From positions 1-9,563 of the forward strand of contig JACZXC010000082.1 of the NCBI GenBank assembly GCA_022571825.1: a DNA stretch of 9,563 bases. The letters are read 5' to 3'. Source of the stretch: Myxococcales bacterium. GTDB lineage: Bacteria; Myxococcota_A; UBA9160; SMWR01. Within the stretch, counting starts at the first letter, position 1. Each line of letters opens with the position of its first letter. Below the pieces are notes generated by a model that worked only from the letters and a program-made list of their open reading frames with translations, made no database searches and was not told the DNA's origin. Shown here in pieces: positions 1 through 6,977 of this stretch. The position numbers and the translations under genes are program-made.

Positions 1-43
1 CTGCGGGGCCAGCCGAGCGGAGTCGACCGAATTCGATGAACTT

Positions 44-76
44 GCCGGGCCGGCGAAGCAGTTCCGCCGGCCCGGC
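44..76 (-). terminator. Stem-loop downstream of the basic histone-like gene
   Basis: A perfect 12-bp inverted repeat (GCCGGGCCGGCG at 44-55 and its complement at 65-76) encloses a 9-nt loop. It begins 13 nt past the stop codon of the leftward gene that ends at 90. The position and stem strength fit a transcription terminator or an mRNA 3'-end stabiliser. No T-tract follows the stem on either strand, so it is not a classical Rho-independent terminator. Bases 1-43 show nothing else recognisable. Confidence 0.5.
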
Positions 77-89
77 CTAGTCCACCCGA

Positions 90-509
90 TCAGCGACGGG
101 CGCGCTGTCGCGCCGGCTTGCGGGCTGTCTTGCGGCGGGCCGTCTTCTTGCGCGCCGGCTTCCGACGAGCCGCCTTCTTGCGCGCCGGCTTCCGACGAGC
201 CGCCTTCTTGCGCGCCGGCTTCCGACGGGTCGCCGCCTTCCGGCGGGCGGGCCGACGGCGAGCCGTACTCTTGCGGGCCCCCTTCCGACGCCGCGCCATC
301 TTCACCTTGGCAACGTCGCCGTTCTTGTCGATGAAATAGAGGAAGCCCTCCTCTCGCTCGAGACCAACGCGAACGACCTTCTCGCGCCGTTTGGGCGAGC
401 GCCCTCCACCCTGGGCCATCAACGCGCGACTGACGTCGCCTCGTTTGTCGAGAAAGTAGAGCCAGCCCTTTTCCCGACGGATATGGGTTCTCTCAACGAT
501 CGTGGCCAT
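90..509 (-). CDS. Small basic histone-H1-like protein with duplicated N-terminal module
   Basis: This 139-residue protein has two parts. Residues 1-72 hold two copies of a short module 40 residues apart: KGWLYFLDKRGDV at 14-26 and EGFLYFIDKNGDV at 54-66, each followed by a hydrophobic residue and MA. Residues 73-139 are almost entirely Arg, Lys, Ala and Pro, with a 10-residue unit of the RRKPARKKAA type repeated at about 95-124. Such tails occur in bacterial histone-H1-like proteins that bind DNA through charge, so a nucleoid-associated or nucleic-acid-binding role is inferred. I cannot name the N-terminal module. The start at 509 is chosen because AAGGAGG lies 6 nt upstream; a longer open frame to 656 lacks such a site, and its extra residues look non-coding. 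The gene has its own promoter and a 3' stem-loop, so it is probably transcribed alone. It could instead be an RNA-binding or ribosome-associated protein. Confidence 0.85.
   Translation of the reverse strand: MATIVERTHIRREKGWLYFLDKRGDVSRALMAQGGGRSPKRREKVVRVGLEREEGFLYFIDKNGDVAKVKMARRRKGARKSTARRRPARRKAATRRKPARKKAARRKPARKKAARRKPARKKTARRKTARKPARQRARR
141..230. repeat. Three tandem 30-bp repeats inside the basic tail
   Basis: Three direct copies of a 30-bp unit lie at 141-170, 171-200 and 201-230, differing by only one or two bases from the middle copy. On the minus strand they encode the 10-residue Arg/Lys/Pro/Ala repeats of the histone-like protein. Synonymous positions are also conserved, so the copies are recent or homogenised. 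Repeat number is a whole number of codons and can vary without breaking the frame. Confidence 0.9.
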
Positions 510-513
510 CGGC

Positions 514-522
514 CACCTCCTT
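514..522 (-). promoter_or_regulatory. Strong ribosome binding site of the histone-like gene
   Basis: On the minus strand AAGGAGGTG precedes the ATG at 509, with 6 nt between AAGGAGG and the start codon. It is a near-perfect anti-16S match. It fixes the start codon and argues for efficient translation, as expected of an abundant nucleoid-type protein. Confidence 0.85.
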
Positions 523-632
523 TGTGGCGATTGACTTCGACCCGCTGGAGGGAAGGCATGCGGGAACCTGGAGGACGGCGGAGGAGCACAGTGGCACGGC
601 CCCGGGGAGGGCCAACCTCTGCGCCGACGGAG

Positions 633-661
633 ATGATGGGTCCCACCGTCGGCCATGTCAA
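633..661 (-). promoter_or_regulatory. Sigma-70-like promoter for the histone-like gene
   Basis: On the minus strand a perfect -35 hexamer TTGACA (656-661) is followed by a 17-bp spacer and CATCAT (633-638), which matches four of six positions of TATAAT. It lies just after the gshB stop codon and about 120 nt before the start of the histone-like gene. This predicts transcription independent of gshB. An inverted repeat, CCGACGG at 624-630 paired with 646-652, straddles the -10 region, and the palindrome TGGGTCCCA (637-645) lies inside it; either could be an operator. Confidence 0.6.
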
Positions 662-676
662 TGGTAGGTTAGGGAC

Positions 677-1651
677 TTACCGATGGAATTGCGGATCTGG
701 CTGGCGCACCCGAGATTCGAGGCGGTCGAGAATCACCCCTTCCAGGTGGGACCCGTCGAGGGCGTTGATCTCCTGGATCCCCGTCGGGCTGGTCACGTTG
801 ACCTCGGTGAGGTATCCGCCGATGACGTCGATCCCCACGAAGAACAGCCCGTCCCGTCGGAGGGACGGCGCCAGTCGCTCGACGATGCGGCGGTCCGCAT
901 CGTCGAGGCTGGCGCGCACCGGCCGACCCCCTGCGTGAAGGTTCGCCCGGACCTCGCCACTCGCGGGCACCCGAAGCAGAGCGCCAAGGGGCTCACCTTC
1001 CAGTAGAAGGATCCGCTTGTCCCCTTCGCGAATCGTCGACAGATAGCGCTGGGCCATGGTCCGACAGGTCTGGAAGCGGGTCGACTGTTCCAGGATGGAC
1101 CGGAGATTCCTGTCGCTCTGACGCACGTGGAAGATGCCCTCGCCCCCGCGGCCGTCGAGGGGCTTTACGATCATCTCTCCACCAACCTTGGACATGAAAT
1201 CGATGAGCTGGGGAATGCTGCGAGAGACGAGGGTGTCGGTCATGAGGTCGGCGAAGTGGAGGGTGTAGAGCTTCTCGTTGGACGACAGGATTCCCTCGGG
1301 GCGGTTGAACACCAGCGCCCTTCGACAGAGCGTCAGGATCTGGGTGGCGATGACGTATTCCGCGTCCACCGGGGGGTCCTTGCGCTGCCACACGACGTCG
1401 GCGACCTCGTCCAGCACGGCGTTGCGCGGCGGACCGAGCTCGGCATGGCACCCCGGCTCCCGGCGAACGCGAACCGGCCGGACGGTGGCCACGACCTGCC
1501 CCTCGGAGACCGCTAGGTCTTCGGGATCGATCACGAGCAGCTGGTGACCGCGATTCTGGGCCTCTAGCATCAGCACGAACGTGGAATCCGCGTCGATGTC
1601 GATCGACTCGATCGGATCCATCACGAAGGCCAGGGTGAGGGGGGGCGGCAT
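677..1651 (-). CDS. gshB: Glutathione synthetase
   Basis: GshB joins gamma-glutamylcysteine and glycine using ATP, the second step of cytoplasmic glutathione synthesis. The 324-residue product is close to the family length (E. coli about 316) and colinear with it. Visible motifs are VMDPI (10-14), RKDPP (90-94), NEKL (125-128), the ATP-grasp segment KPLDGRGGEGIF (163-174), AQRYL (200-204), GDKRILLLEGEP (210-221), RANLHAGG (235-242) and TEVNVTSPTG (282-291), the last providing metal and substrate ligands in this family. The ATG at 1651 is chosen because it places the conserved beta strand and VMDPI at the very N-terminus and has GGAG 8 nt upstream; the open frame to 1765 would add unrelated sequence and overlap the divergent PBP gene. 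No gshA is in view, so the first step must be encoded elsewhere. The last few residues after residue 316 look like a variable tail. Confidence 0.95.
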   Translation of the reverse strand: MPPPLTLAFVMDPIESIDIDADSTFVLMLEAQNRGHQLLVIDPEDLAVSEGQVVATVRPVRVRREPGCHAELGPPRNAVLDEVADVVWQRKDPPVDAEYVIATQILTLCRRALVFNRPEGILSSNEKLYTLHFADLMTDTLVSRSIPQLIDFMSKVGGEMIVKPLDGRGGEGIFHVRQSDRNLRSILEQSTRFQTCRTMAQRYLSTIREGDKRILLLEGEPLGALLRVPASGEVRANLHAGGRPVRASLDDADRRIVERLAPSLRRDGLFFVGIDVIGGYLTEVNVTSPTGIQEINALDGSHLEGVILDRLESRVRQPDPQFHR

Positions 1652-1733
1652 TCCCGTGTCTCCAACGCTGGAGGGTAGCGGTAGCGCACCAGGCTTGCAG
1701 TCGGCTACGGTCGGATAACTCCCCGGAGTTCCA

Positions 1734-4319
1734 ATGGCTTTCAACGGGCTGCGAGGCCCGCGCATTCTGCTCGCCGCCGTCGGCGCCCTGGCACTGGCGG
1801 GTGCGCTGGGATCCCTCGCCTTCTATCTCACATTCGTGCGCGACCTCCCCGACCTGAACAGCGTAGAAGACTATCATCCCACGCTGGCCAGCCGCGTCTA
1901 CGACCGCCATGGCCTGCTGATTGGCGAATTCTTCAGCGAGCGTCGCCGGCTGACGCCCCTCACCTCGGTCCCCGCCCACGTCGTGGACGCCTTCGTCGCC
2001 AGCGAGGACAGCGCCTTCTTCGAGCACACGGGAATCGACTATCTGTCGATCCTGAGAGCGGCCTGGGTCAACCTCCTCGCCGGCGGTGAGATCGTCCAGG
2101 GGGGCAGCACGATCACCCAGCAGATGGTGAAGAGCCTGTTACTCTCCCCGGAACGAAAGCTGCGTCGAAAGATCCGCGAGATGATCCTCGCCCGCCGGAT
2201 CGAAGAGCGCTTCTCGAAGCAAGAAATCCTCTATCTCTATCTGAACCAGATCTATTTCGGCCACGGCGCCTATGGCATTGGCGAGGCGGCGCGAACGTAT
2301 TTCGGCAAGCCGGTAGAGAAGCTCACGGTGTCCGAGGGCGCCCTGCTGGCCGGATTGCCGAAGGCGCCGTCGCGGTACGCACCCTTCGCGAATCCCGAGC
2401 GGGCTGAGCATCGCCGGCGCTACGTGCTGAGGCGCATGCTCGCGACCGAGCGAATCGATCCCGAGACCTACGAGTGGACGATCGCCGACGTCCCCACCCT
2501 GCGTACCGACTCCTCCAGTCAATCGATCGAAGCGTCTGCCTATTTCACCGAGGAAGTACGCCGCCTCCTCTTCGACGTGCTCGGCAGCGACGAGACCCTT
2601 CGGGGCGGGCTCACCATCGAGACGACTCTCGATCTGACGCTCCAGATCGCCGCCGTCGAAGCTGTAAAGAAGGGGCTCGTCGATCTGGACCGACGCCAGG
2701 GATACCGGGGCCCCGTCCGCCGGGTTCCGGTTTCGGAGATCCCCGGTGAGATCTATCGCCTCGGCGAGGAGAACAGACTGGCCCTGCCCGTCGCCAGTGA
2801 GCGCGAGGAAGACGTGGACTCGGCCTCGCCCGGGTCGGGAGACCAAACCATCGCAGAGTGGTCACCGCCGGAGATCCCGGAGGGCCGGATCCTGTTGGGA
2901 GTCGTGACAGAGGTCGATACCGACGCGCAGGTCGCGTGGGTCACGTTCGCTCCCCGAGTCAAGGGAGCCGTCCACCTGAAGGCGGTCGAGTGGGCTCGCG
3001 CACCGGACCGCCACGCCAGTCCGCGCCCGGTGAAGTCGATCGACGCTGTCTTCGCCGAAGGCGACGTGGCCCGCTTCCGGCGCGTCCCGCCCCGGGCCGA
3101 GAGCGAGTCCGACGGAATCGATCGCGGCGAGGCCGTGGCCCTGGGCCTCGAGCAGGAACCGATCGTCCAGGGAGCCCTTCTCTGCCTCGAAGTGACCAGC
3201 GGGGACGTGCTCGCCATGGTCGGAGGTTCCGACTTCCGCAAGAGCCAGTTCAACCGCGTCACCCAGGCGCGACGTCAGCCCGGCTCGGCCTTCAAGCCAT
3301 TGATCTACGCAGCAGCCTTGGCCCGGTCCTACTCCGGGGCGTCCATCCTTTACGATCGACCGGTCGTCTACGTGGACCAGACCTCCGGCTTTATCTGGCG
3401 TCCGCGCAATTACGGTCGGAGCTTCTACGGTCCGATCACCCTGCGGGAAGCACTGGTCCGATCGGTCAACAACGCCACCGTGCATCTGTTCCGCGACGTG
3501 GGCGTGGACTTCGTGATCGAGTACGCCCACCATGTCGGCATCACGTCCCCGCTCAATCGGGATCTCTCCCTCGCCCTGGGTTCGAGCGGCGTCTCGCTCC
3601 TGGAATTGACGCGGGCCTACGCCGTCTTCCCCGCTGGCGGCCGCCGGGTGACGCCGACTTTCATCCGCCGCGTCATCGATCCAGAAGGCCGGGTTCTGCT
3701 CGAGAACGTCGCCCTCAGAAACATCTCCGACGACACCGAGGAAGACCGGGACGGCACGGGCGATGAGGACTGGTTCGGTGTGGACGTCGCGGCCCTCGAC
3801 GACGAGATTTCCGAGGAGGAAATCGACCCGGATCAACTGATCCCCCCCGAGCAAGCCTACCTCACCACATCGTTGCTGCGCGCCGTGGTGACCGATCCTC
3901 ACGGCACGGGCTGGCGACTGCGTGCGCTGAACCGCCCGCTCGCCGGCAAGACCGGCACCACGAACGACCAGGGAGACGCCTGGCTCATGGGCTTCTCTCC
4001 CACCCTCATGACCGGCGTCTGGGTCGGCCACGACGAGAGCCGCTTCCTGGGTTGGGGCGAAACCGGGTCACGAGCCGCCGCACCCATCTGGGTCGACTAC
4101 ATGCGAGTCGCTCTCGCGAACCGACCGGTCAGGGACTTCGCCGTGCCCGAGTCCATCGTGTTCGCGCGCATCGACCGAAAGACCGGGCTTCTCGCGGGGT
4201 CAAATAGCGTGGACACGGTGTTCCAGGCATTCCTCAGCGGAACCGAACCCACCGAGACCGCCACCACCGCGCGAACCACGTCGGAGGGCCGACGCCTGCT
4301 CCGCCTCGACGCGTTTTGA
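1734..4319 (+). CDS. mrcA: Bifunctional peptidoglycan glycosyltransferase/transpeptidase, PBP1A type
   Basis: A class A penicillin-binding protein that polymerises lipid II and cross-links the stem peptides on the outer face of the inner membrane. The 861 residues carry a signal-anchor helix (about 10-35) and a GT51 domain with EDSAFFEHTG (91-100, catalytic Glu91), GGSTITQQMVKS (123-134), RRIEERFSKQEI (154-165) and YLNQIYFG (169-176). A central OB-like segment (about 385-450, as in PBP1A) follows, then a transpeptidase domain with SAFK (Ser518, Lys521), SVN (577-579) and KTGT (739-742). All catalytic motifs are intact. An insert at 665-700, between SVN and KTG, has 18 Asp/Glu among 36 residues and one Arg. 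The start is set by GGAG 5 nt upstream of the ATG. The gene diverges from gshB with 82 bp between them; the next gene starts 54 bp downstream. The OB segment favours PBP1A over PBP1B or PBP1C. Confidence 0.95.
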   Translation: MAFNGLRGPRILLAAVGALALAGALGSLAFYLTFVRDLPDLNSVEDYHPTLASRVYDRHGLLIGEFFSERRRLTPLTSVPAHVVDAFVASEDSAFFEHTGIDYLSILRAAWVNLLAGGEIVQGGSTITQQMVKSLLLSPERKLRRKIREMILARRIEERFSKQEILYLYLNQIYFGHGAYGIGEAARTYFGKPVEKLTVSEGALLAGLPKAPSRYAPFANPERAEHRRRYVLRRMLATERIDPETYEWTIADVPTLRTDSSSQSIEASAYFTEEVRRLLFDVLGSDETLRGGLTIETTLDLTLQIAAVEAVKKGLVDLDRRQGYRGPVRRVPVSEIPGEIYRLGEENRLALPVASEREEDVDSASPGSGDQTIAEWSPPEIPEGRILLGVVTEVDTDAQVAWVTFAPRVKGAVHLKAVEWARAPDRHASPRPVKSIDAVFAEGDVARFRRVPPRAESESDGIDRGEAVALGLEQEPIVQGALLCLEVTSGDVLAMVGGSDFRKSQFNRVTQARRQPGSAFKPLIYAAALARSYSGASILYDRPVVYVDQTSGFIWRPRNYGRSFYGPITLREALVRSVNNATVHLFRDVGVDFVIEYAHHVGITSPLNRDLSLALGSSGVSLLELTRAYAVFPAGGRRVTPTFIRRVIDPEGRVLLENVALRNISDDTEEDRDGTGDEDWFGVDVAALDDEISEEEIDPDQLIPPEQAYLTTSLLRAVVTDPHGTGWRLRALNRPLAGKTGTTNDQGDAWLMGFSPTLMTGVWVGHDESRFLGWGETGSRAAAPIWVDYMRVALANRPVRDFAVPESIVFARIDRKTGLLAGSNSVDTVFQAFLSGTEPTETATTARTTSEGRRLLRLDAF

Positions 4320-4373
4320 GCAGTGTCACCCTAGAGCGGAACTTCCGCCGACCGCCGATTGGAGGGGGCCCCG

Positions 4374-5515
4374 GTGGAAGCGACCTCTCAGTGCGCCGCG
4401 ATCTCCAGCGCCGTGCAGCACCTGGGGGCGACCACGCGGTGTGAATCCGTGGTGGCCTGGGCCCTGCGGGAGGACGGCTCTCCCTACGTGGCGGCCGCCA
4501 GGTTCGACCGCACGCCGCCGCGATCCCCCGATGCCCAGGCCTTCGAGGCTCTCGCGTGCCTGCGCACCGCGACGGACCTCGCGGCGTCCGAACTGCCCGC
4601 CGCGGTGCGGGAGCTCGAGGAACGCTTCGGCTGTCGGGCCGCCGTCCCGATCTGCAGCAGCGAGGGACGCCCCTTGGCCGCGTTGCTTCTGGGCGGAATC
4701 TCGGAGGCCCTGGGCGGCCCGCCGTCGCGGACCCGTCCGACCGCGAACCCTCGCCGCATTGGAGAATGCGGGGCGGCGCCTGGCGGGGCCTCTGGCGGCG
4801 GCGCTGGCCGCCGGTCGACTGAGCCTCCTCGACGAGGAGGTGCGACGCCTCGACCGCCTCGCCGCCCTCGGTGCAGTGTCGGCCGAGATCGCCCACGAAG
4901 TCCGGAACCCGCTGGCCTCGGTCAAGACCTTTCTCCAGCTGCTTCCCGAGCATGGAAAGGATCCCGAGTTCCTGACCGGGTTCCTCGAAGTCGTAACCCA
5001 CGAGGTCTTGCGCATGGAGCGTCTGCTCGACGCCATGCTCGCCCACGCACAGCCGGATTCCGGAACCTCGACCCCGGAGTCGGACGCCGTCCGGGTGCTC
5101 GAGACGGTCGTCGATCTCCTCCGCCATCGCGCCCGCGAGCGTGACGTGGCCCTCGGCTTCGAAGTAGATTCCGCGCTGCCCCGGGTCGCGCTGAGCGAGG
5201 ATCGCCTGCGGCAGGTGGTGCGTGAACCTCGCCCTCAACGCGATCGACGCGACTCCCGCCGGCGGCGCGGTCGCCCTCCGCGGGCGAGCCACCGCTCCCG
5301 GCGTCGAGTTGATCATCGCGGACCAGGGATCGGGTATTCCCCCGGATCTCCGGTCGCGGGTCTTCGAGCCCTTCTTCACGAGCCACAGCAATCGACCCGG
5401 GGGGCTCGGCCTCGCCATCAGCCGACGAATCACCGAGGAGGCCGGCGGCTCGATTCAGATCACCGACGGCGCCGAGGGCGGAGCGGAATTCCGGGTGCGG
5501 TTGCCCAGCCTCTAG
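4374..5515 (+). pseudogene. GAF-domain sensor histidine kinase broken by two frameshifts
   Basis: Joining three frames gives a complete 379-residue histidine kinase; the span is exactly 380 codons plus two bases. Part one (from GTG 4374, GGAGG 8 nt upstream) resembles a GAF-like input domain. The frame then shifts by one base between about 4737 and 4750, and part two carries a coiled stretch and the H-box AEIAHEVRNPL (phosphoacceptor His174). A second shift at about 5216-5221 lies inside the N-box, LRQVV followed by VNLALNAIDATPAGG. Part three holds ADQGSGIP (Asp316) and the GLGLAI lid, ending at TAG 5513-5515. Both shifts are explained by one extra base each. No membrane helix is seen, so the intact protein would be a cytoplasmic NtrB/AtoS-like kinase, with no response regulator adjacent. 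As read, only a GAF fragment would be made. Every conserved box survives, so either the breaks are recent or they are sequence errors. A 13-bp palindrome (GCGGAA, C, TTCCGC, 4336-4348) lies in the gap after the PBP gene. Confidence 0.85.
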
Positions 5516-5670
5516 CAGAACGTCCGGCTGCGCGGATCTCCACGGAGAGCCCTGCAACCGCGAGCGCACCAGCCAGGACCCCGAGTCCTCCGTGCGAGAG
5601 CACAGGCATCTGGAACTCTCCCGCGGCGAACAGGTGCTCGTCGGTCTGGCCCTCGTACACGGCCTCGAAC

Positions 5671-5691
5671 CGCCCCGTCCCGGTCGGGGCG
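5671..5691 (-). terminator. Stem-loop between the convergent kinase and hydrolase genes
   Basis: CGCCCCG at 5671-5677 pairs perfectly with CGGGGCG at 5685-5691 around a 7-nt loop. It starts 27 nt past the stop of the leftward hydrolase and sits in the 202-bp gap between convergent genes, where a terminator is expected. There is no T-tract, so termination is only suggested by position. The rest of the gap holds no convincing gene. A leftward open frame from ATG 5609 would run 49 residues antisense into the kinase gene and is probably spurious. Confidence 0.35.
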
Positions 5692-5717
5692 CCACCGGGG
5701 AGGGTGCACGCCGCTCG

Positions 5718-6350
5718 CTAGATTTCCAACCAGCGGCTCACCGTCCGGCTGATCTCGGAGAGCCCCGACCTGAAGAAGTGGTCGGCCTCGGGCACCACCG
5801 CGACCCGAGCGCGGCCGGCAGCCTCGGCGATGGCCTCCAGCTCGGCCCTGGGGGCGAGGGGATCGCGGTCCCCTGCGACGATGAGGAGCGCCCCCGAGAA
5901 ATCGGCCAGCGCTGCGGCATCGATCAAGGACGGGGGCGGGGACACCAGCACGATTCGGTCCACACGTGGGTGGCCCGCGGCGGAGCGCAGGGCCGCGGCC
6001 GCACCAAACGAGTAGCCAGAGGCGACAACCCGACCCGGGACCGTCTCTTCGACGTGCACCAATGCCGCCGCGTAATCCGTGTCGGCAGCGTCGGACTCGC
6101 CGCTCGGCTCTCCCGCGCTGGCTCCGACCCCCCGCCAGTTGAATCGAAGCGATGAGATCCCCGCAATCTCGAAGGCGTAGGCGAGTTCGTTGACCACCGG
6201 GGAGTCCATGCTCCCGCCGTAAAGGGGATGAGGCGGCGCGATCACAGCACCGGCGTCGCCACCGGCTCCTGCGATGAAGACACCCTCGAGGGCCATCGCG
6301 CTTGGTTCCAGCGGAATCGCTACCGCCTTCTCGAGGGCCCGGGTCGACAT
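5718..6350 (-). CDS. Alpha/beta hydrolase of the COG2945 type
   Basis: A 210-residue soluble alpha/beta-fold hydrolase, compact like the COG2945 'alpha/beta superfamily hydrolase' group. N-terminal strands lead into APPHPLYGGSMDS (38-50), the HPxxGG oxyanion-side signature of that group, then RFNWRGVGAS (69-78). The nucleophile elbow is GYSFG (112-116, Ser114). The acid is probably Asp161 or Asp163 in AGDRDPLAP, and the base His191 in PEADHFF, giving a full catalytic triad. It has no signal peptide or membrane helix, so it should act in the cytoplasm as an esterase or related acyl hydrolase; the substrate cannot be told from sequence. The ATG at 6350 has GAGGA about 9 nt upstream. It diverges from the Nudix gene (69-bp gap) and converges on the kinase gene, so it is likely a single-gene unit. 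Confidence 0.9.
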   Translation of the reverse strand: MSTRALEKAVAIPLEPSAMALEGVFIAGAGGDAGAVIAPPHPLYGGSMDSPVVNELAYAFEIAGISSLRFNWRGVGASAGEPSGESDAADTDYAAALVHVEETVPGRVVASGYSFGAAAALRSAAGHPRVDRIVLVSPPPSLIDAAALADFSGALLIVAGDRDPLAPRAELEAIAEAAGRARVAVVPEADHFFRSGLSEISRTVSRWLEI

Positions 6351-6419
6351 GAATAGAAATCCTCTCGCGGCGCTGGGGGCAACGGGACCGGCCCGAAGCT
6401 ACCCTGCTGCCCAGATGCG

Positions 6420-6977
6420 ATGCCACGGAGCGATGGTCCACCGGCCCGAGGAATGACTGGCCGACCCGAAGACGGGTCCGGCTTTCGCCTGACCGTCTCC
6501 CACGAGCGGGTGACGCTTCCCAATGGCCGGAACGTCAACCTCGATGTCGTCCGCCATCCGGGCGCGTCTGCCGTGGTCCCGTTCGTATCCGACCACGACG
6601 TGCTGTTGATCCGTCAGTACCGCCACGCGACGGCCGGCACCATTCTCGAAATCCCGGCGGGCAAGCTCGACCCCGGGGAAACCCCGGAAGCCTGCGCGAT
6701 CCGGGAGCTCGCCGAAGAGACCGGCCAGCGGGCGCAACGGCTCGAGAAGCTCGGCTGGATCTGGACCACCCCCGGCTTCACCGACGAGCGCATCCATCTC
6801 TTCGCCGCCTTCGATCTGACTCCGGTTCCCCCGCAGCTCGACGCAGACGAGATCATCGAGGTGGTGCGCATGAGTCTCGACGAGGCCCTCGATCGGGTCT
6901 GGCGAGGTGAGCTCACCGACGCCAAGAGCACCGTGGCCCTGATGCACGCGGCCCATCGGCTGGATCGCCTGCGGTGA
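6420..6977 (+). CDS. Nudix hydrolase, ADP-ribose pyrophosphatase-like
   Basis: The 185-residue product has a complete Nudix box, Gx5Ex7REUxEExGU, at 81-103: Gly81, Glu87, Arg95, Glu96, Glu99, Glu100 and Gly102 are all present. Upstream, VLLIRQYRHATAGTILEIPA (61-80) is typical of ADP-ribose and nucleoside-diphosphate-sugar pyrophosphatases of the NudF/YffH group. These cleave a diphosphate bond with Mg2+ bound by the Nudix glutamates, giving AMP and ribose 5-phosphate from ADP-ribose. The exact substrate is inferred and GDP-mannose or another NDP-sugar remains possible. The start is uncertain: ATG 6420 has no clear ribosome site, and ATG 6453 (residue 12) has GAGG too close. The first 20 residues do not look conserved, so the shorter form is plausible. 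The stop overlaps the next gene by 4 bp (GTGA), which implies translational coupling. Confidence 0.9.
   Translation: MPRSDGPPARGMTGRPEDGSGFRLTVSHERVTLPNGRNVNLDVVRHPGASAVVPFVSDHDVLLIRQYRHATAGTILEIPAGKLDPGETPEACAIRELAEETGQRAQRLEKLGWIWTTPGFTDERIHLFAAFDLTPVPPQLDADEIIEVVRMSLDEALDRVWRGELTDAKSTVALMHAAHRLDRLR

Noticed and set aside
141..230. Tandem 30-bp units as a CRISPR array
   Set aside because: There are no spacers between the units; they are contiguous, codon-phased and inside a coding region.
118..339. Rightward open frame opposite the basic protein gene, rich in Arg/Ala/Phe
   Set aside because: It is the complement of the Arg/Lys repeat coding sequence, with repetitive low-complexity translation and no ribosome site. 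The minus-strand frame has a near-perfect SD and meaningful motifs.
510..656. Upstream extension of the histone-like protein by 49 residues
   Set aside because: The added residues are proline- and arginine-rich without pattern, the extension would cover the predicted promoter, and the internal ATG at 509 has a far better ribosome site.
1695..1721. TTGCAG ... TAACTC as a promoter for the PBP gene
   Set aside because: The spacer is only 15 bp, the -10 match is weak, and transcription would begin within a few bases of the start codon, leaving no room for the Shine-Dalgarno.
2862..4031. Long leftward open frame opposite the PBP gene (389 residues)
   Set aside because: It is a high-GC antisense shadow: the plus strand carries every class A PBP motif in order, while the minus translation has no recognisable domain.
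4336..4348. Palindrome GCGGAA-C-TTCCGC as a terminator after the PBP gene
   Set aside because: The loop is a single base and no T-tract follows. It could be chance in GC-rich DNA, so I only mention it under the kinase.
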